Notes: generated by a model from the letters alone, not told the origin. A stretch of 15,678 nt of DNA from Glaesserella sp041817755 (GCF_041817755.1 NZ_JBGYBX010000031.1:1-15678), one strand, 5' to 3'; numbered from the stretch's first letter, positions 1 to 6,814 are shown. Numbers and translations are program-made.

Positions 1-164
1 TGCCAAATCTCCCCTAACCCCTCTTTGCTAAAGAGGGGGATCAGATCGAAGAGAATTAAACGTTTATTTGAAAAATAAAGATCATTTGGAAGAACTTCGA
101 TCTTAAAAATGTCATTGGAACCAGTTCCCCTCTTTGAGCCTCGAGGGGAGCGGGGGATTTGGCA
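1..164. repeat. Nested foldback (MITE-like) repeat element
   Basis: The two ends are imperfect inverted repeats about 40 bases long. The outermost 9 bases, TGCCAAATC at 1-9 and its complement at 156-164, match perfectly. Each arm carries its own hairpin: CCCCTCTTT/AAAGAGGGG with a 3-base loop at 18-38, and CCCCTC/GAGGGG at 127-148. Inside lies a perfect 9-base inverted repeat (43-51 with 95-103) and then TTTATTT/AAATAAA (63-69 with 73-79), so the whole unit can fold into one long structure. It holds no ORF. It resembles a non-autonomous mobile or intergenic palindromic repeat. The left flank lies outside the window, so a target duplication cannot be tested and the element may begin before base 1. 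Confidence 0.6.
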
Positions 165-216
165 GAATTGAATAAACCCAATAAGTTTTTCAAAGATAGA
201 ACGTAAATTAATCATC

Positions 217-981
217 TTAATAAAAACTCACAGGTCTGCCCGTTTCAGGGTGGTTGATCACATTCAGCTCAATCCCATAAATCGCCTTTAAAGACGGGGT
301 ATTGATAATTTGTTGAGAATTGCCTTCAGCAAGTAGCTTGCCACTGTGTAGAGCGACAAGATGATCGCAGTAACGAGAAGCCAGATTGATGTCGTGGATC
401 ACAATAATCACGCCTAAGTTCAGCTCTCGGCTCAGTTGCCGGATCAGTTCCATCACTTCCACTTGATGAGCAATATCTAACGCTGCCAAAGGTTCGTCTA
501 ACAAGAGAAATTGACTTTGTTGTGCCAGCAACATTGCCAGCCAAATGCGAGAACGCTCGCCACCCGAGAGTACATCGACTAGCTGATCGGCAAATTTTTC
601 GGTATGTGTCAGAGCTAAAGCACGCTCAATCGCCTGCTTGTCTTGAGCCGTTTGACGACCAAAAAGCCCGTTCCACGCATAACGCCCCATTGCAATTAGC
701 TCTTTTGCGGTTAAGTTGGTTGCTTGCGGAAGATGTTGCGGAAGATAAGCGACTCGTTTGGCAAACTCACGGTTTGACCAAGCGTCAAGCGGTTGGTTAT
801 CAAAAAGAATTTCACCCGATGAAAGCGGTTGCTGTTTGGCAAGCAATTTGATTAAAGTGGATTTGCCTGAGCCGTTATGCCCGATCAATCCATACACTTT
901 TCCTTGTTCAAATTGCACCGAAATCGGCTGTAACAGCGTACGATTTGGAATGGCAAAACTTGCCTGTTTAATAATAAACAC
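217..981 (-). CDS. fhuC: Ferric hydroxamate ABC transporter ATP-binding protein FhuC
   Basis: This is the cytoplasmic ATPase that powers uptake of Fe(III)-hydroxamate siderophores through an FhuB-type permease. The 254-residue protein has Walker A GHNGSGKS at 34-41, Q-loop Gln82, signature LSGGE at 138-142, Walker B LLLDEP at 159-164 and the H-loop His at 196. It aligns along its length with E. coli FhuC, including RTLL, KVAYLPQ-like and SALDIAHQV-like stretches and the C-terminal PVSF. The start is GTG, and no convincing Shine-Dalgarno lies before it; no better upstream start is in frame, and the N-terminus matches the family. A Fur-box-like site lies upstream. In A. pleuropneumoniae fhuC leads fhuCDBA; here a repeat, not fhuD, follows within the window, so it may be separated from its partners. 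A related FecE-type ATPase is the alternative. Confidence 0.9.
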   Translation of the reverse strand: MFIIKQASFAIPNRTLLQPISVQFEQGKVYGLIGHNGSGKSTLIKLLAKQQPLSSGEILFDNQPLDAWSNREFAKRVAYLPQHLPQATNLTAKELIAMGRYAWNGLFGRQTAQDKQAIERALALTHTEKFADQLVDVLSGGERSRIWLAMLLAQQSQFLLLDEPLAALDIAHQVEVMELIRQLSRELNLGVIIVIHDINLASRYCDHLVALHSGKLLAEGNSQQIINTPSLKAIYGIELNVINHPETGRPVSFY

Positions 982-988
982 AAAAAAT

Positions 989-1015
989 ATCCGAAAAAAT
1001 CTAAAAAAATCGGAT
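989..1015 (-). terminator. Weak hairpin and T-run between sprT and fhuC
   Basis: ATCCGA and TCGGAT form a 6-base stem (1015-1010 with 994-989 on minus) around a 15-base A/T loop. The sequence then runs ATTTTTT directly into the GTG start of fhuC. It could be a weak terminator for sprT or a leader structure that covers fhuC's start. The stem is short and AT-rich, so either role is uncertain. Confidence 0.3.
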
Positions 1016-1017
1016 GT

Positions 1018-1045
1018 ATTTTAATTAATAATAATTAGCATTAAA
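1018..1045 (-). promoter_or_regulatory. Candidate Fur box and -10 for fhuC
   Basis: On the minus strand, bases 1045-1027 match the 19-base Fur consensus GATAATGATAATCATTATC at 14 positions. Immediately downstream is TAAAAT (1023-1018), a 5/6 match to a sigma-70 -10; a weak TTTTAA sits 17 bases upstream of it, overlapping the Fur-like site. Iron repression of a siderophore ATPase is expected, so position and function agree. The region is very AT-rich, which raises the chance of a coincidental match. Confidence 0.5.
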
Positions 1046-1076
1046 ACTATAATTTATTCTTTCGGATAAATTTATG

Positions 1077-1571
1077 TTATGTATTTTGAAAAATCAGTGG
1101 AGTTTTACATTTTTTGCAAAGATAAGCACATTTGTTTTGCATAATGGCATGATGACGACGAACGGATAGTTGGTGGGTTTGGCAATGGCAGCGGTAGGAA
1201 AATTGTTTGCCGACCACATTTGCCGTATCAAAACAATGATAGGTGTCGGCTGGTACGCCAAACACACGCTCCATCACCATCTTCCACTCTTTACCGTGCG
1301 GCGGAACCCGTCCGAATTGTTGGTAAACCACAAGGTGCGCTAACTCGTGTGGTACCACTTGTCGGACGAACTCGGCACCGTTTTCTTGCAGTAAAACGGG
1401 ATTTAAGCGGATTTCATTTTGCGTTAAATAGGCGACACCCGCTTTTACGCCTCGAACGTTATAATGGATCGTCGGCGGCGTAAAGGTTGTATTAAAATAT
1501 TGATTAGCTTTGTCCAAATCGCGCGTTAATTGACGTTGAACCTGCATTTTCAGCTGACGCAGCATATTCAT
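1077..1571 (-). CDS. sprT: SprT family zinc metalloprotein
   Basis: The SprT family has a zinc-metalloprotease-like core; the bacterial protein's substrate is not established. Starting at the ATG at 1571 it is 164 residues, against 165 in E. coli. HELAH at 75-79 gives the metal-binding His pair and catalytic Glu, and HGKEW follows. The C-terminal half has a zinc ribbon with Cys130, His133, Cys152 and Cys155. IRLNPVLL, VVPHELAHL and VRRH match E. coli SprT. A longer reading from 1598 adds nine residues but has no Shine-Dalgarno and overlaps rna more deeply. The 1571 start shares one base with the rna stop (TAATG), which suggests translational coupling, and GAG lies just upstream. It is the second gene after rna. 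Confidence 0.9.
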   Translation of the reverse strand: MNMLRQLKMQVQRQLTRDLDKANQYFNTTFTPPTIHYNVRGVKAGVAYLTQNEIRLNPVLLQENGAEFVRQVVPHELAHLVVYQQFGRVPPHGKEWKMVMERVFGVPADTYHCFDTANVVGKQFSYRCHCQTHQLSVRRHHAIMQNKCAYLCKKCKTPLIFQNT

Positions 1572-2305
1572 TATCTCGGGCAGTTGATCACCTTCCATTG
1601 TTTATCGTAACAAATATACAGTTCATTTTGCCCGGCTTTTAAATAGGCATTTTTAAGCTGCGGGTTGTATTTTTTCATCCATGTGAAAAGCTCTTTGCGT
1701 GACAATTCTTGCCCCGGTAAATTCAGGCTTTTAAATAATGCTTTCTGTTTTTCGAAATACGCTTCGGCTGTGTCGAACGCACAAGCGCCGTGCTTTTCCC
1801 ATTGCCCTTGCAGCAGACTCGCCCCCGGCGATTCCGGCATATATTGTTTAATTAACGTTTCAGGTAACGGCGGTAAATCGCCTCGGCAGAAGCGCGGATG
1901 GTCGGCGGCGGATTGTGCTTTGGCATTTTGCGGCCATAAACCGTGAATGACCCAACCGAGTTGTGCCGCCTGATTACATTGAAAGGCAAGGTGCTCGGGA
2001 ATTTTTCCGTTATTCTTGGTTTTTTGGTTTTCACAGAAACTCGGTGACCAAGACAGTGAAAGCATATAATAGTCGACCGATACGCGATTTTGACCTAATT
2101 TGTCTTTTGACATCACGGTGTCGTAATGGCCGAGATCATTCGGTAGCGGCGTGACCGTCGCTTCGGTTTGATGTGTCGGTTGTGCGGAGGGGGTCGGTTT
2201 GGATTTTTTTTCATTATTTAACCAAGTGACTACCGCCACGCCGATAACGACAATTACGGCAATCAGTTTATGAATGATACTGTTAGATGAACTTGAATGT
2301 CTCAT
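1571..2305 (-). CDS. rna: Ribonuclease T2 family protein (RNase I-like)
   Basis: This is an endoribonuclease of the T2 family, which cleaves RNA through a 2',3'-cyclic phosphate. Both family active-site blocks are present: HGLWP with His121 (CAS I), and WEKHGAC with Glu170, Lys171 and His172 (CAS II). The chosen ATG at 2305 gives 244 residues and has a strong GAGGGAG about 6 bases upstream. The frame stays open to 2389, but that longer start lies upstream of the likely promoter. Residues about 11-30 form one hydrophobic segment, so the protein is probably exported to the periplasm or tethered to the inner membrane. There is no clear signal-peptidase site, so it may stay anchored. It forms an operon with sprT. 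Confidence 0.88.
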   Translation of the reverse strand: MRHSSSSNSIIHKLIAVIVVIGVAVVTWLNNEKKSKPTPSAQPTHQTEATVTPLPNDLGHYDTVMSKDKLGQNRVSVDYYMLSLSWSPSFCENQKTKNNGKIPEHLAFQCNQAAQLGWVIHGLWPQNAKAQSAADHPRFCRGDLPPLPETLIKQYMPESPGASLLQGQWEKHGACAFDTAEAYFEKQKALFKSLNLPGQELSRKELFTWMKKYNPQLKNAYLKAGQNELYICYDKQWKVINCPR

Positions 2306-2332
2306 ATTGTCTCCCTCGTTAGAAAAATGCTT

Positions 2333-2360
2333 ACTATACCTGAATGTCATCGGCTTGCAA
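2333..2360 (-). promoter_or_regulatory. Promoter for rna-sprT
   Basis: On the minus strand, TTGCAA (2360-2355) and TATAGT (2338-2333) are separated by 16 bases. Transcription would start near 2326, leaving a leader of about 20 bases that contains the Shine-Dalgarno of rna. The -35 overlaps the first bases of an uptake-signal motif at 2357-2366. Confidence 0.55.
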
Positions 2361-2403
2361 GCGGTCTGTTTTTGCAAAATATTTACCAAATTGCACCGCT
2401 TGT
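2357..2403. repeat. Inverted pair of DNA uptake signals between rna and cysK
   Basis: GCAAGCGGTC at 2357-2366 faces CACCGCTTGT at 2394-2403; the second is a perfect Apl-type uptake signal on minus and the first differs at one base. Arms CAAGCGGT/ACCGCTTG can pair across a loop of about 28 bases. The GCAAAAT-type flanking tract seen in other copies lies between them. The pair lies between two divergent 5' ends, so it is not a terminator for either gene. Confidence 0.8.
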
Positions 2404-2440
2404 ATATGCGCTTTGGTTATATCAAATGACTTTCCTATCC

Positions 2441-2468
2441 TTAACATTTGCCGAATTCGCGTTATGCT
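2441..2468 (+). promoter_or_regulatory. Candidate promoter for cysK
   Basis: TTAACA (2441-2446, 5/6 to TTGACA) and TATGCT (2463-2468, 4/6 to TATAAT) are spaced 16 bases apart, placing the start near 2475 and giving a 34-base leader. An activator such as CysB could be involved, but I see no distinctive site for it. Confidence 0.45.
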
Positions 2469-2508
2469 TCGGTTCGATTTTCAATCACTTGATTAAAAGG
2501 ACAACCCC

Positions 2509-3459
2509 ATGACTATCTATGCAGACAATTCTGAAACCATTGGTAACACACCGCTTGTTCGTTTAAAAAACTTTGGTCAAAACGGCAATTTATTAGTCAA
2601 AGTCGAAGCCCGTAACCCGAGTTTTAGCGTGAAATGCCGAATCGGTGCCAATATGGTATGGCAGGCGGAGAAAGACGGTATCCTCACAAAGGATAAAGAA
2701 ATCGTGGATGCCACCAGCGGTAATACCGGTATTGCATTGGCTTATGTTGCGGCAGCGCGCGGCTATAAATTAACCTTAACCATGCCGGAAACCATGAGTA
2801 TCGAGCGCCGTCGTTTGCTACGCGGGTTAGGCGCCACCTTGGTGTTAACCGAAGGGGCAAAAGGCATGAAAGGCGCAATTGCCAAAGCGGATGAAATCGT
2901 TGCCAGTGATCCGAACCGTTATGTGATGCTGAAACAGTTTGAAAACCCAGCTAACCCGGCGATCCACGAGCAAACGACCGGCCCTGAAATTTGGGAGGCG
3001 ACCGACGGTCATATCGATGTTTTCGTTGCCGGTGTAGGAACGGGCGGTACGATTACCGGTGTAAGCCGTTATATCAAAAATACCAAAGGGAAAAACATTA
3101 TCAGTGTTGCGGTGGAGCCGAAAGAATCCCCGGTCATCACTCAAACGTTAAACGGCGAAGAAGTGAAACCGGGTCCGCATAAAATTCAAGGCATCGGCGC
3201 AGGTTTTATTCCGAAAAACTTGGATTTAAGCTTGGTGGATCGTGTCGAGCAGGTTGACAGTGAAACCGCGATTGCAACGGCCCGTCGCGTGTTGGCGGAA
3301 GAAGGCATTTTAGTCGGTATTTCATCCGGTGCCGCGGTTGCCGCCGCCGATCGTATCGCTAAATTACCTGAATTTGCCGATAAAGTGATCGTTGCTGTGT
3401 TACCTTCTGCGTCGGAACGTTATTTAAGTACGTTATTGTTTGAAGGAATCGAAGCGTAA
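2509..3459 (+). CDS. cysK: Cysteine synthase A (O-acetylserine thiol-lyase)
   Basis: CysK makes L-cysteine from O-acetylserine and sulfide in the cytoplasm, using pyridoxal phosphate. The PLP Schiff-base lysine is Lys42 in SVKCRIGANM. TSGNTG at 69-74 binds the substrate carboxylate, GTGGT near 177-181 binds the cofactor phosphate, and GISSGAA lies near the C-terminus. The protein is 316 residues (E. coli CysK 323) and is nearly collinear with CysK rather than CysM. PSASERYLST near the end matches my memory of Haemophilus CysK; E. coli has PSSGERYLST. AAAGGA lies about 8 bases before the ATG. An uptake signal sits inside codons 14-17. It stands alone, divergent from rna and ended by a strong hairpin. 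Confidence 0.95.
   Translation: MTIYADNSETIGNTPLVRLKNFGQNGNLLVKVEARNPSFSVKCRIGANMVWQAEKDGILTKDKEIVDATSGNTGIALAYVAAARGYKLTLTMPETMSIERRRLLRGLGATLVLTEGAKGMKGAIAKADEIVASDPNRYVMLKQFENPANPAIHEQTTGPEIWEATDGHIDVFVAGVGTGGTITGVSRYIKNTKGKNIISVAVEPKESPVITQTLNGEEVKPGPHKIQGIGAGFIPKNLDLSLVDRVEQVDSETAIATARRVLAEEGILVGISSGAAVAAADRIAKLPEFADKVIVAVLPSASERYLSTLLFEGIEA
2549..2558 (-). repeat. DNA uptake signal inside cysK
   Basis: Reads ACAAGCGGTG on minus, a full Apl-type core. It encodes part of the conserved NTPLVR motif, so protein sequence and uptake motif coincide. Confidence 0.75.
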
Positions 3460-3500
3460 TGATGGGAATCGTCTTCGTTAGATGATTTTCGGCAGAAATA

Positions 3501-3538
3501 AAAAAGCATAATGGCGAACCCATTATGCTTTTTGTCTT
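3501..3538. terminator. Bidirectional Rho-independent terminator, cysK / outer-membrane gene
   Basis: A perfect 14-base stem pairs 3501-3514 with 3520-3533 around the loop CGAAC. Its inner part is GCATAATGG/CCATTATGC. It continues into a T-rich tract (TTTTTGTCTTTTT) on plus and, on minus, into TTTTTTATTT. It lies between convergent genes and can end both transcripts. Confidence 0.88.
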
Positions 3539-3549
3539 TTTCACATAAA

Positions 3550-4071
3550 TTAGAAACGGTATGCCGCGCTTAAGCCGAATGCATTACCTTTCAATTTAGT
3601 GCCGTTATGTTTTAAGTTGCTTCTTAAATATTCCGCACCGATTTCAATATCGTTTGATACGGCGTATTTCGCACCGAGACCGTAACCGAAGCCTTTGAAA
3701 CTACCGATATCACCGACTTTACTTACCGCATAGTTCACTTTCACGTAAGGAAGTAAATCAGGCAAAACACGGTAACCTTGTTCATAACCTACGCTGAATA
3801 AGGTTTTTTGACGAACGTCATTAAAGATTTTTGAACTACCGATTTTTGCTTTACCTTCAACGATACCCACAAAATTGTTACCGTAATCCATACCGTAGTC
3901 AACAATCAAGTTGACCCCCGTCGCTTGTTTGCCGTTTAAGCTGCCGCTTTTGTATTTAACGGTGGTGACATCGACACCGACGCCGATACCGGTAAAGGTT
4001 TCACCGACCGGTGCGGCAAAGGCTGTCGTAGAAACGAGTCCTGCAAGTGTCACTAAAGCTAATTTTTTCAT
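3550..4071 (-). CDS. Small outer-membrane beta-barrel protein
   Basis: This 173-residue protein starts with a clear Sec signal peptide (MKKLALVTLAGLVSTTAFA, cut before APVGE). The mature part alternates hydrophobic and polar residues in Gly- and aromatic-rich strands, and it ends in AAYRF, a C-terminal aromatic typical of BAM-inserted porins. The length suggests an 8-stranded barrel of the Opa/OmpX/OmpA-like type. AGGAG lies 8 bases before the ATG. It is 113 bases downstream of rnr on the same strand but seems to have its own weak promoter. It could be an opacity-type adhesin or a structural barrel; the sequence does not decide, and no gene name is safe. Confidence 0.8.
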   Translation of the reverse strand: MKKLALVTLAGLVSTTAFAAPVGETFTGIGVGVDVTTVKYKSGSLNGKQATGVNLIVDYGMDYGNNFVGIVEGKAKIGSSKIFNDVRQKTLFSVGYEQGYRVLPDLLPYVKVNYAVSKVGDIGSFKGFGYGLGAKYAVSNDIEIGAEYLRSNLKHNGTKLKGNAFGLSAAYRF

Positions 4072-4108
4072 AGTAAAAACTCCTGATGAGTGTTAAAAAA
4101 GCGACCTA

Positions 4109-4137
4109 AGTTTACCCATTCGTTTTCGTCAAGACAA
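4109..4137 (-). promoter_or_regulatory. Weak candidate promoter for the outer-membrane gene
   Basis: On the minus strand, TTGTCT (4137-4132) and TAAACT (4114-4109) are 17 bases apart, each a 4/6 match to consensus. An overlapping TTGACG is a better -35 but lacks a -10 at proper spacing. Read-through from rnr is possible, since no good terminator separates the two genes. Confidence 0.35.
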
Positions 4138-4175
4138 GCAAAGGGACGCAGTTTTGTAAATTTCGTTGAAAAACT

Positions 4176-4185
4176 GACCGCTTGT
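4176..4185 (-). repeat. DNA uptake signal sharing a base with the rnr stop codon
   Basis: Reads ACAAGCGGTC on minus. Its first A is the last base of the rnr TGA stop, so gene end and uptake signal are fused. GACAAGC at 4133-4139 could pair with its complement at 4180-4186, but no T-run follows. Confidence 0.75.
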
Positions 4186-6527
4186 CAGCGTTTTTTTGCC
4201 TTTGTCGTCGAACTTTTTTTCTTCGGCTTCGTGGCGTTTTTCTCGGTTTTTTTCTTTACCGCTTTTGCGGTACCGGGTTCTTTAAAGATCGGCTCCGCCG
4301 CTTTTTTCATCCGCTGTTTGGCGGTTTTCCCTTCGCTCTTTGGTTTGCGCAGGCTACCGACAAGTTCAAAATCGATTTTTTTATCGTCCAAATTTACGCT
4401 GATCACTTTAACTCTGACCGGATCGCCCAAACGGTACATAACACCGCTGCCGCCCGAGAGACGTTGGCGGTCGCCGTCGTAGTGGTAGTAATCATTGTCG
4501 AGCGTTGAGATGTGTACGAGCCCGTCAATCAGTAATTCATTGAGTTTAACGAACAAGCCGAAGCCGGTAACGCTGGTAATAACACCGTCAAATTCTTCAC
4601 CGATATGGTCTTGCATATATTCGCATTTCAGCCAATCCGCCACTTCCCGCGTGGCTTCATCGGCCCGACGTTCCGTGGCGGAACATTTTTCGCCCAAGTA
4701 AACCATTTCATCCAATGAGTAGTGATACCCGCCGTCGTCGGTATAAATGCGGTTTTTGCCTTTTTTCTTATCCAACAAATATTTGATTGAACGGTGGAGT
4801 AACAAATCCGGATAGCGGCGAATCGGCGAGGTAAAGTGTGCATATTCGCCCAATGCCAATCCGAAATGCCCTTCGTTTGCCGGAGAATAGACCGCTTGTT
4901 TCAGGGAGCGGAGCAGCAAGGTTTGAATCAATTCATGATCCGGGCGCTCACTGACGGCTTCGAGTAATTTGGCATAATCTTTCGGAGACGGCGTTAACCC
5001 GCCGTCCAGTGATAAACCGCATTCGCTCAAGAAAGCACGGAAGGAATTGAGTTTTTCTTCACTCGGTTTAGCGTGAATACGGTATAACGCCGGCTCTTCG
5101 GCCTCTTCCACCAAACGGGCGGCGGAAATATTGGCGAGGATCATGCACTCTTCAATGATTTTGTGTGCATCATTACGGATGATCGGTTCAATACGTTCGA
5201 TCCGACCTTGCGGATTGAAGACAAATTGGTTTTCAACGGTTTCAAACTCAATCGCTCCGCGCTTATGACGGGCATTGAGTAACACCTTATACATGGCGTG
5301 CAATTCTTCCAAATGCGGCACTAAAGCGGCGTAGCGTTCACGCAGGGCTTCATCGCCGTTTAAAATGTTCCACACTTTGGTGTAGGTTAAGCGGGCATGG
5401 GAATTCATCACGGCTTGATAAAATTGGTAACCGGTGAGTTTACCGGTGGCGGAAACGGTCATTTCCGCCACTAAACAGAGGCGATCAACCTGCGGATTCA
5501 GCGAACATAAGCCGTTGGATAAGACTTCCGGCAACATCGGAATGACCCGATTCGGAAAGTAAACGGAATTGCCCCGTTGATGGGCTTCGATATCCAATGC
5601 CGTTTTCGGGCGGACGTAATAGCTCACGTCGGCAATCGCAACCCACAGACGCCAACCGCTTTTTTCACGGCGACAAAATACTGCGTCGTCAAAATCGCGT
5701 GCATCTTCGCCGTCAATGGTGACCAACGGCAAATCGCGTAAATCCACCCGTCCCGATTTGGCTTCTTCCGGCACCTCTTCACTGAATTGGCGGATCTGTT
5801 TTTCCACGCCTTCGGACCAAATATGCGGAATATCGTGATTGCGTATGGCAATTTCGATTTCCATGCCCGGCGCCAGATTATCGCCGAGGATTTCGGTAAT
5901 AAAACCGACCGGACGTTTGAAATCGGCTTTACGGGGTTGCAGTTCGACCACGACGACTTGTCCCATACGGGCACCGAGCCGGTGTTCTTCGGGGATTAAA
6001 ATGTCCTGATTAATACGGCTGTCGTCCGGCACCACATAGCAGATCCCCGATTCGGTAAAAAAGCGACCGACAATGTGTTTTTTACGGGCTTCCAACACCC
6101 GCACAATCCGCACTTCTTTACGTCCGCGGCGATCGGTGCCGTTCGGTTGCGCTAACACGAAATCGCCGTGCATGACCCGTAACATTTGGGCGTTAGGAAT
6201 AAACCAATCGTCCTTATCGCCGTCGACTTCCAAAAAGCCGTAGCCGTCACGGTGTCCGATGACGGTTCCTCTGATTAAGTCCATTTTTTCCGGTAACGCA
6301 TAACGACGGCGTTTGGTGAAAACCAACTGTCCGTCGTTTTCCATCGCGCGTAAACGACGGCGCAATGCTTCTTGGCGTGCTTCATCGTCAATGCGGAAGG
6401 TATCCAGCAGCTCTTCTTTGCTCATCGGGGCATTGTAATCGCGGATGGTTTGGAGAATAAATTCCCGACTCGGTACGGGGTTGTCGTATTTTTCGAGTTC
6501 TTGTTGATAATTCGGATCTTGTTTCAT
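4185..6527 (-). CDS. rnr: Ribonuclease R, 3'-5' exoribonuclease
   Basis: RNase R degrades structured RNA, including rRNA and mRNA fragments, from the 3' end. The 780-residue protein (E. coli 813) shows, in order, an N-terminal winged-helix-like segment (about 20-80), OB/cold-shock domains (about 85-230), the RNB catalytic domain (about 260-590), an S1 domain (about 643-721) and a Lys-rich tail (about 722-780). The catalytic metal ligands are in DGEDARDFDDA: Asp272, Asp278, Asp280 and Asp281. The full set and the HTH and basic tail separate RNase R from RNase II. The ATG is preceded by AAGAGAAA. E. coli keeps nsrR and rlmB beside rnr; neither is here. Confidence 0.95.
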   Translation of the reverse strand: MKQDPNYQQELEKYDNPVPSREFILQTIRDYNAPMSKEELLDTFRIDDEARQEALRRRLRAMENDGQLVFTKRRRYALPEKMDLIRGTVIGHRDGYGFLEVDGDKDDWFIPNAQMLRVMHGDFVLAQPNGTDRRGRKEVRIVRVLEARKKHIVGRFFTESGICYVVPDDSRINQDILIPEEHRLGARMGQVVVVELQPRKADFKRPVGFITEILGDNLAPGMEIEIAIRNHDIPHIWSEGVEKQIRQFSEEVPEEAKSGRVDLRDLPLVTIDGEDARDFDDAVFCRREKSGWRLWVAIADVSYYVRPKTALDIEAHQRGNSVYFPNRVIPMLPEVLSNGLCSLNPQVDRLCLVAEMTVSATGKLTGYQFYQAVMNSHARLTYTKVWNILNGDEALRERYAALVPHLEELHAMYKVLLNARHKRGAIEFETVENQFVFNPQGRIERIEPIIRNDAHKIIEECMILANISAARLVEEAEEPALYRIHAKPSEEKLNSFRAFLSECGLSLDGGLTPSPKDYAKLLEAVSERPDHELIQTLLLRSLKQAVYSPANEGHFGLALGEYAHFTSPIRRYPDLLLHRSIKYLLDKKKGKNRIYTDDGGYHYSLDEMVYLGEKCSATERRADEATREVADWLKCEYMQDHIGEEFDGVITSVTGFGLFVKLNELLIDGLVHISTLDNDYYHYDGDRQRLSGGSGVMYRLGDPVRVKVISVNLDDKKIDFELVGSLRKPKSEGKTAKQRMKKAAEPIFKEPGTAKAVKKKTEKNATKPKKKSSTTKAKKR
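4890..4899 (-). repeat. DNA uptake signal inside rnr
   Basis: Reads ACAAGCGGTC on minus, a full Apl-type core within the RNB domain coding sequence. Confidence 0.7.
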
Positions 6528-6547
6528 AGTGATTTCTCTTTTTGATT

Positions 6548-6575
6548 ATTATAAGAATGTAGTTATTGTTGATAA
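6548..6575 (-). promoter_or_regulatory. Promoter for rnr
   Basis: On the minus strand a perfect TATAAT (6553-6548) follows TTATCA (6575-6570, 4/6) after 16 bases. The start would be near 6541, leaving a short leader of about 14 bases that already includes the Shine-Dalgarno. Confidence 0.5.
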
Positions 6576-6685
6576 TAACGGGCGGAAGGTAAATGCAATT
6601 CGATTAGAAATCATTTGACTGACGATATTGAAACGGATACTAACATAGATTGATCATATTAGCGAAAGCTTTTAGCGAAAGAAAA

Positions 6686-6732
6686 ACAAGCGGTGCGATC
6701 TTGCAAATTTTTTGCAAAATCGCACCGCTTGT
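6686..6732. repeat. Inverted uptake-signal pair forming a 22-base stem, rnr/metJ gap
   Basis: ACAAGCGGTGCGAT (6686-6699) pairs perfectly with ATCGCACCGCTTGT (6719-6732). After one mismatch (6700/6718) TTGCAAA pairs with TTTGCAA, closing on a 3-base loop. Both arms are full uptake signals. The 332-base gap also holds the rnr promoter (6548-6575) and the metJ operator and promoter (6783-6830); I see no gene in it. Because both neighbours read away from it and no T-run follows, it is not a terminator for either. Confidence 0.8.
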
Positions 6733-6782
6733 AAAGGTATGATGAATCGTGTTCCGCACCAAACGCTCGGCAAAGGGATGTC

Positions 6783-6814
6783 GGAAATCCAGCCGTCTAG
6801 ATTGCGAGACGGCT
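6783..6814 (+). promoter_or_regulatory. Tandem met boxes (MetJ operator)
   Basis: Four consecutive 8-base units stand in register: GGAAATCC, AGCCGTCT, AGATTGCG and AGACGGCT. Against the met-box consensus AGACGTCT they match 4, 7, 4 and 7 of 8. MetJ dimers bind tandem 8-base boxes cooperatively, so the exact period matters as much as the matches. The array lies 46 bases before metJ and overlaps the -35 of its promoter, as expected for autorepression by MetJ with S-adenosylmethionine. Confidence 0.75.

Noticed and set aside
1..164. CRISPR-like repeats
   Set aside because: The arms are inverted, occur only twice and have no regular spacers.
522..1024. Plus-strand ORFs opposite fhuC
   Set aside because: They are shadows of a gene with every ABC ATPase motif and have no start signals of their own.
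2306..2389. Longer start for the T2 ribonuclease at 2389
   Set aside because: It lies upstream of the likely promoter, lacks a ribosome site and adds a non-family N-terminus; GAGGGAG fits the ATG at 2305.
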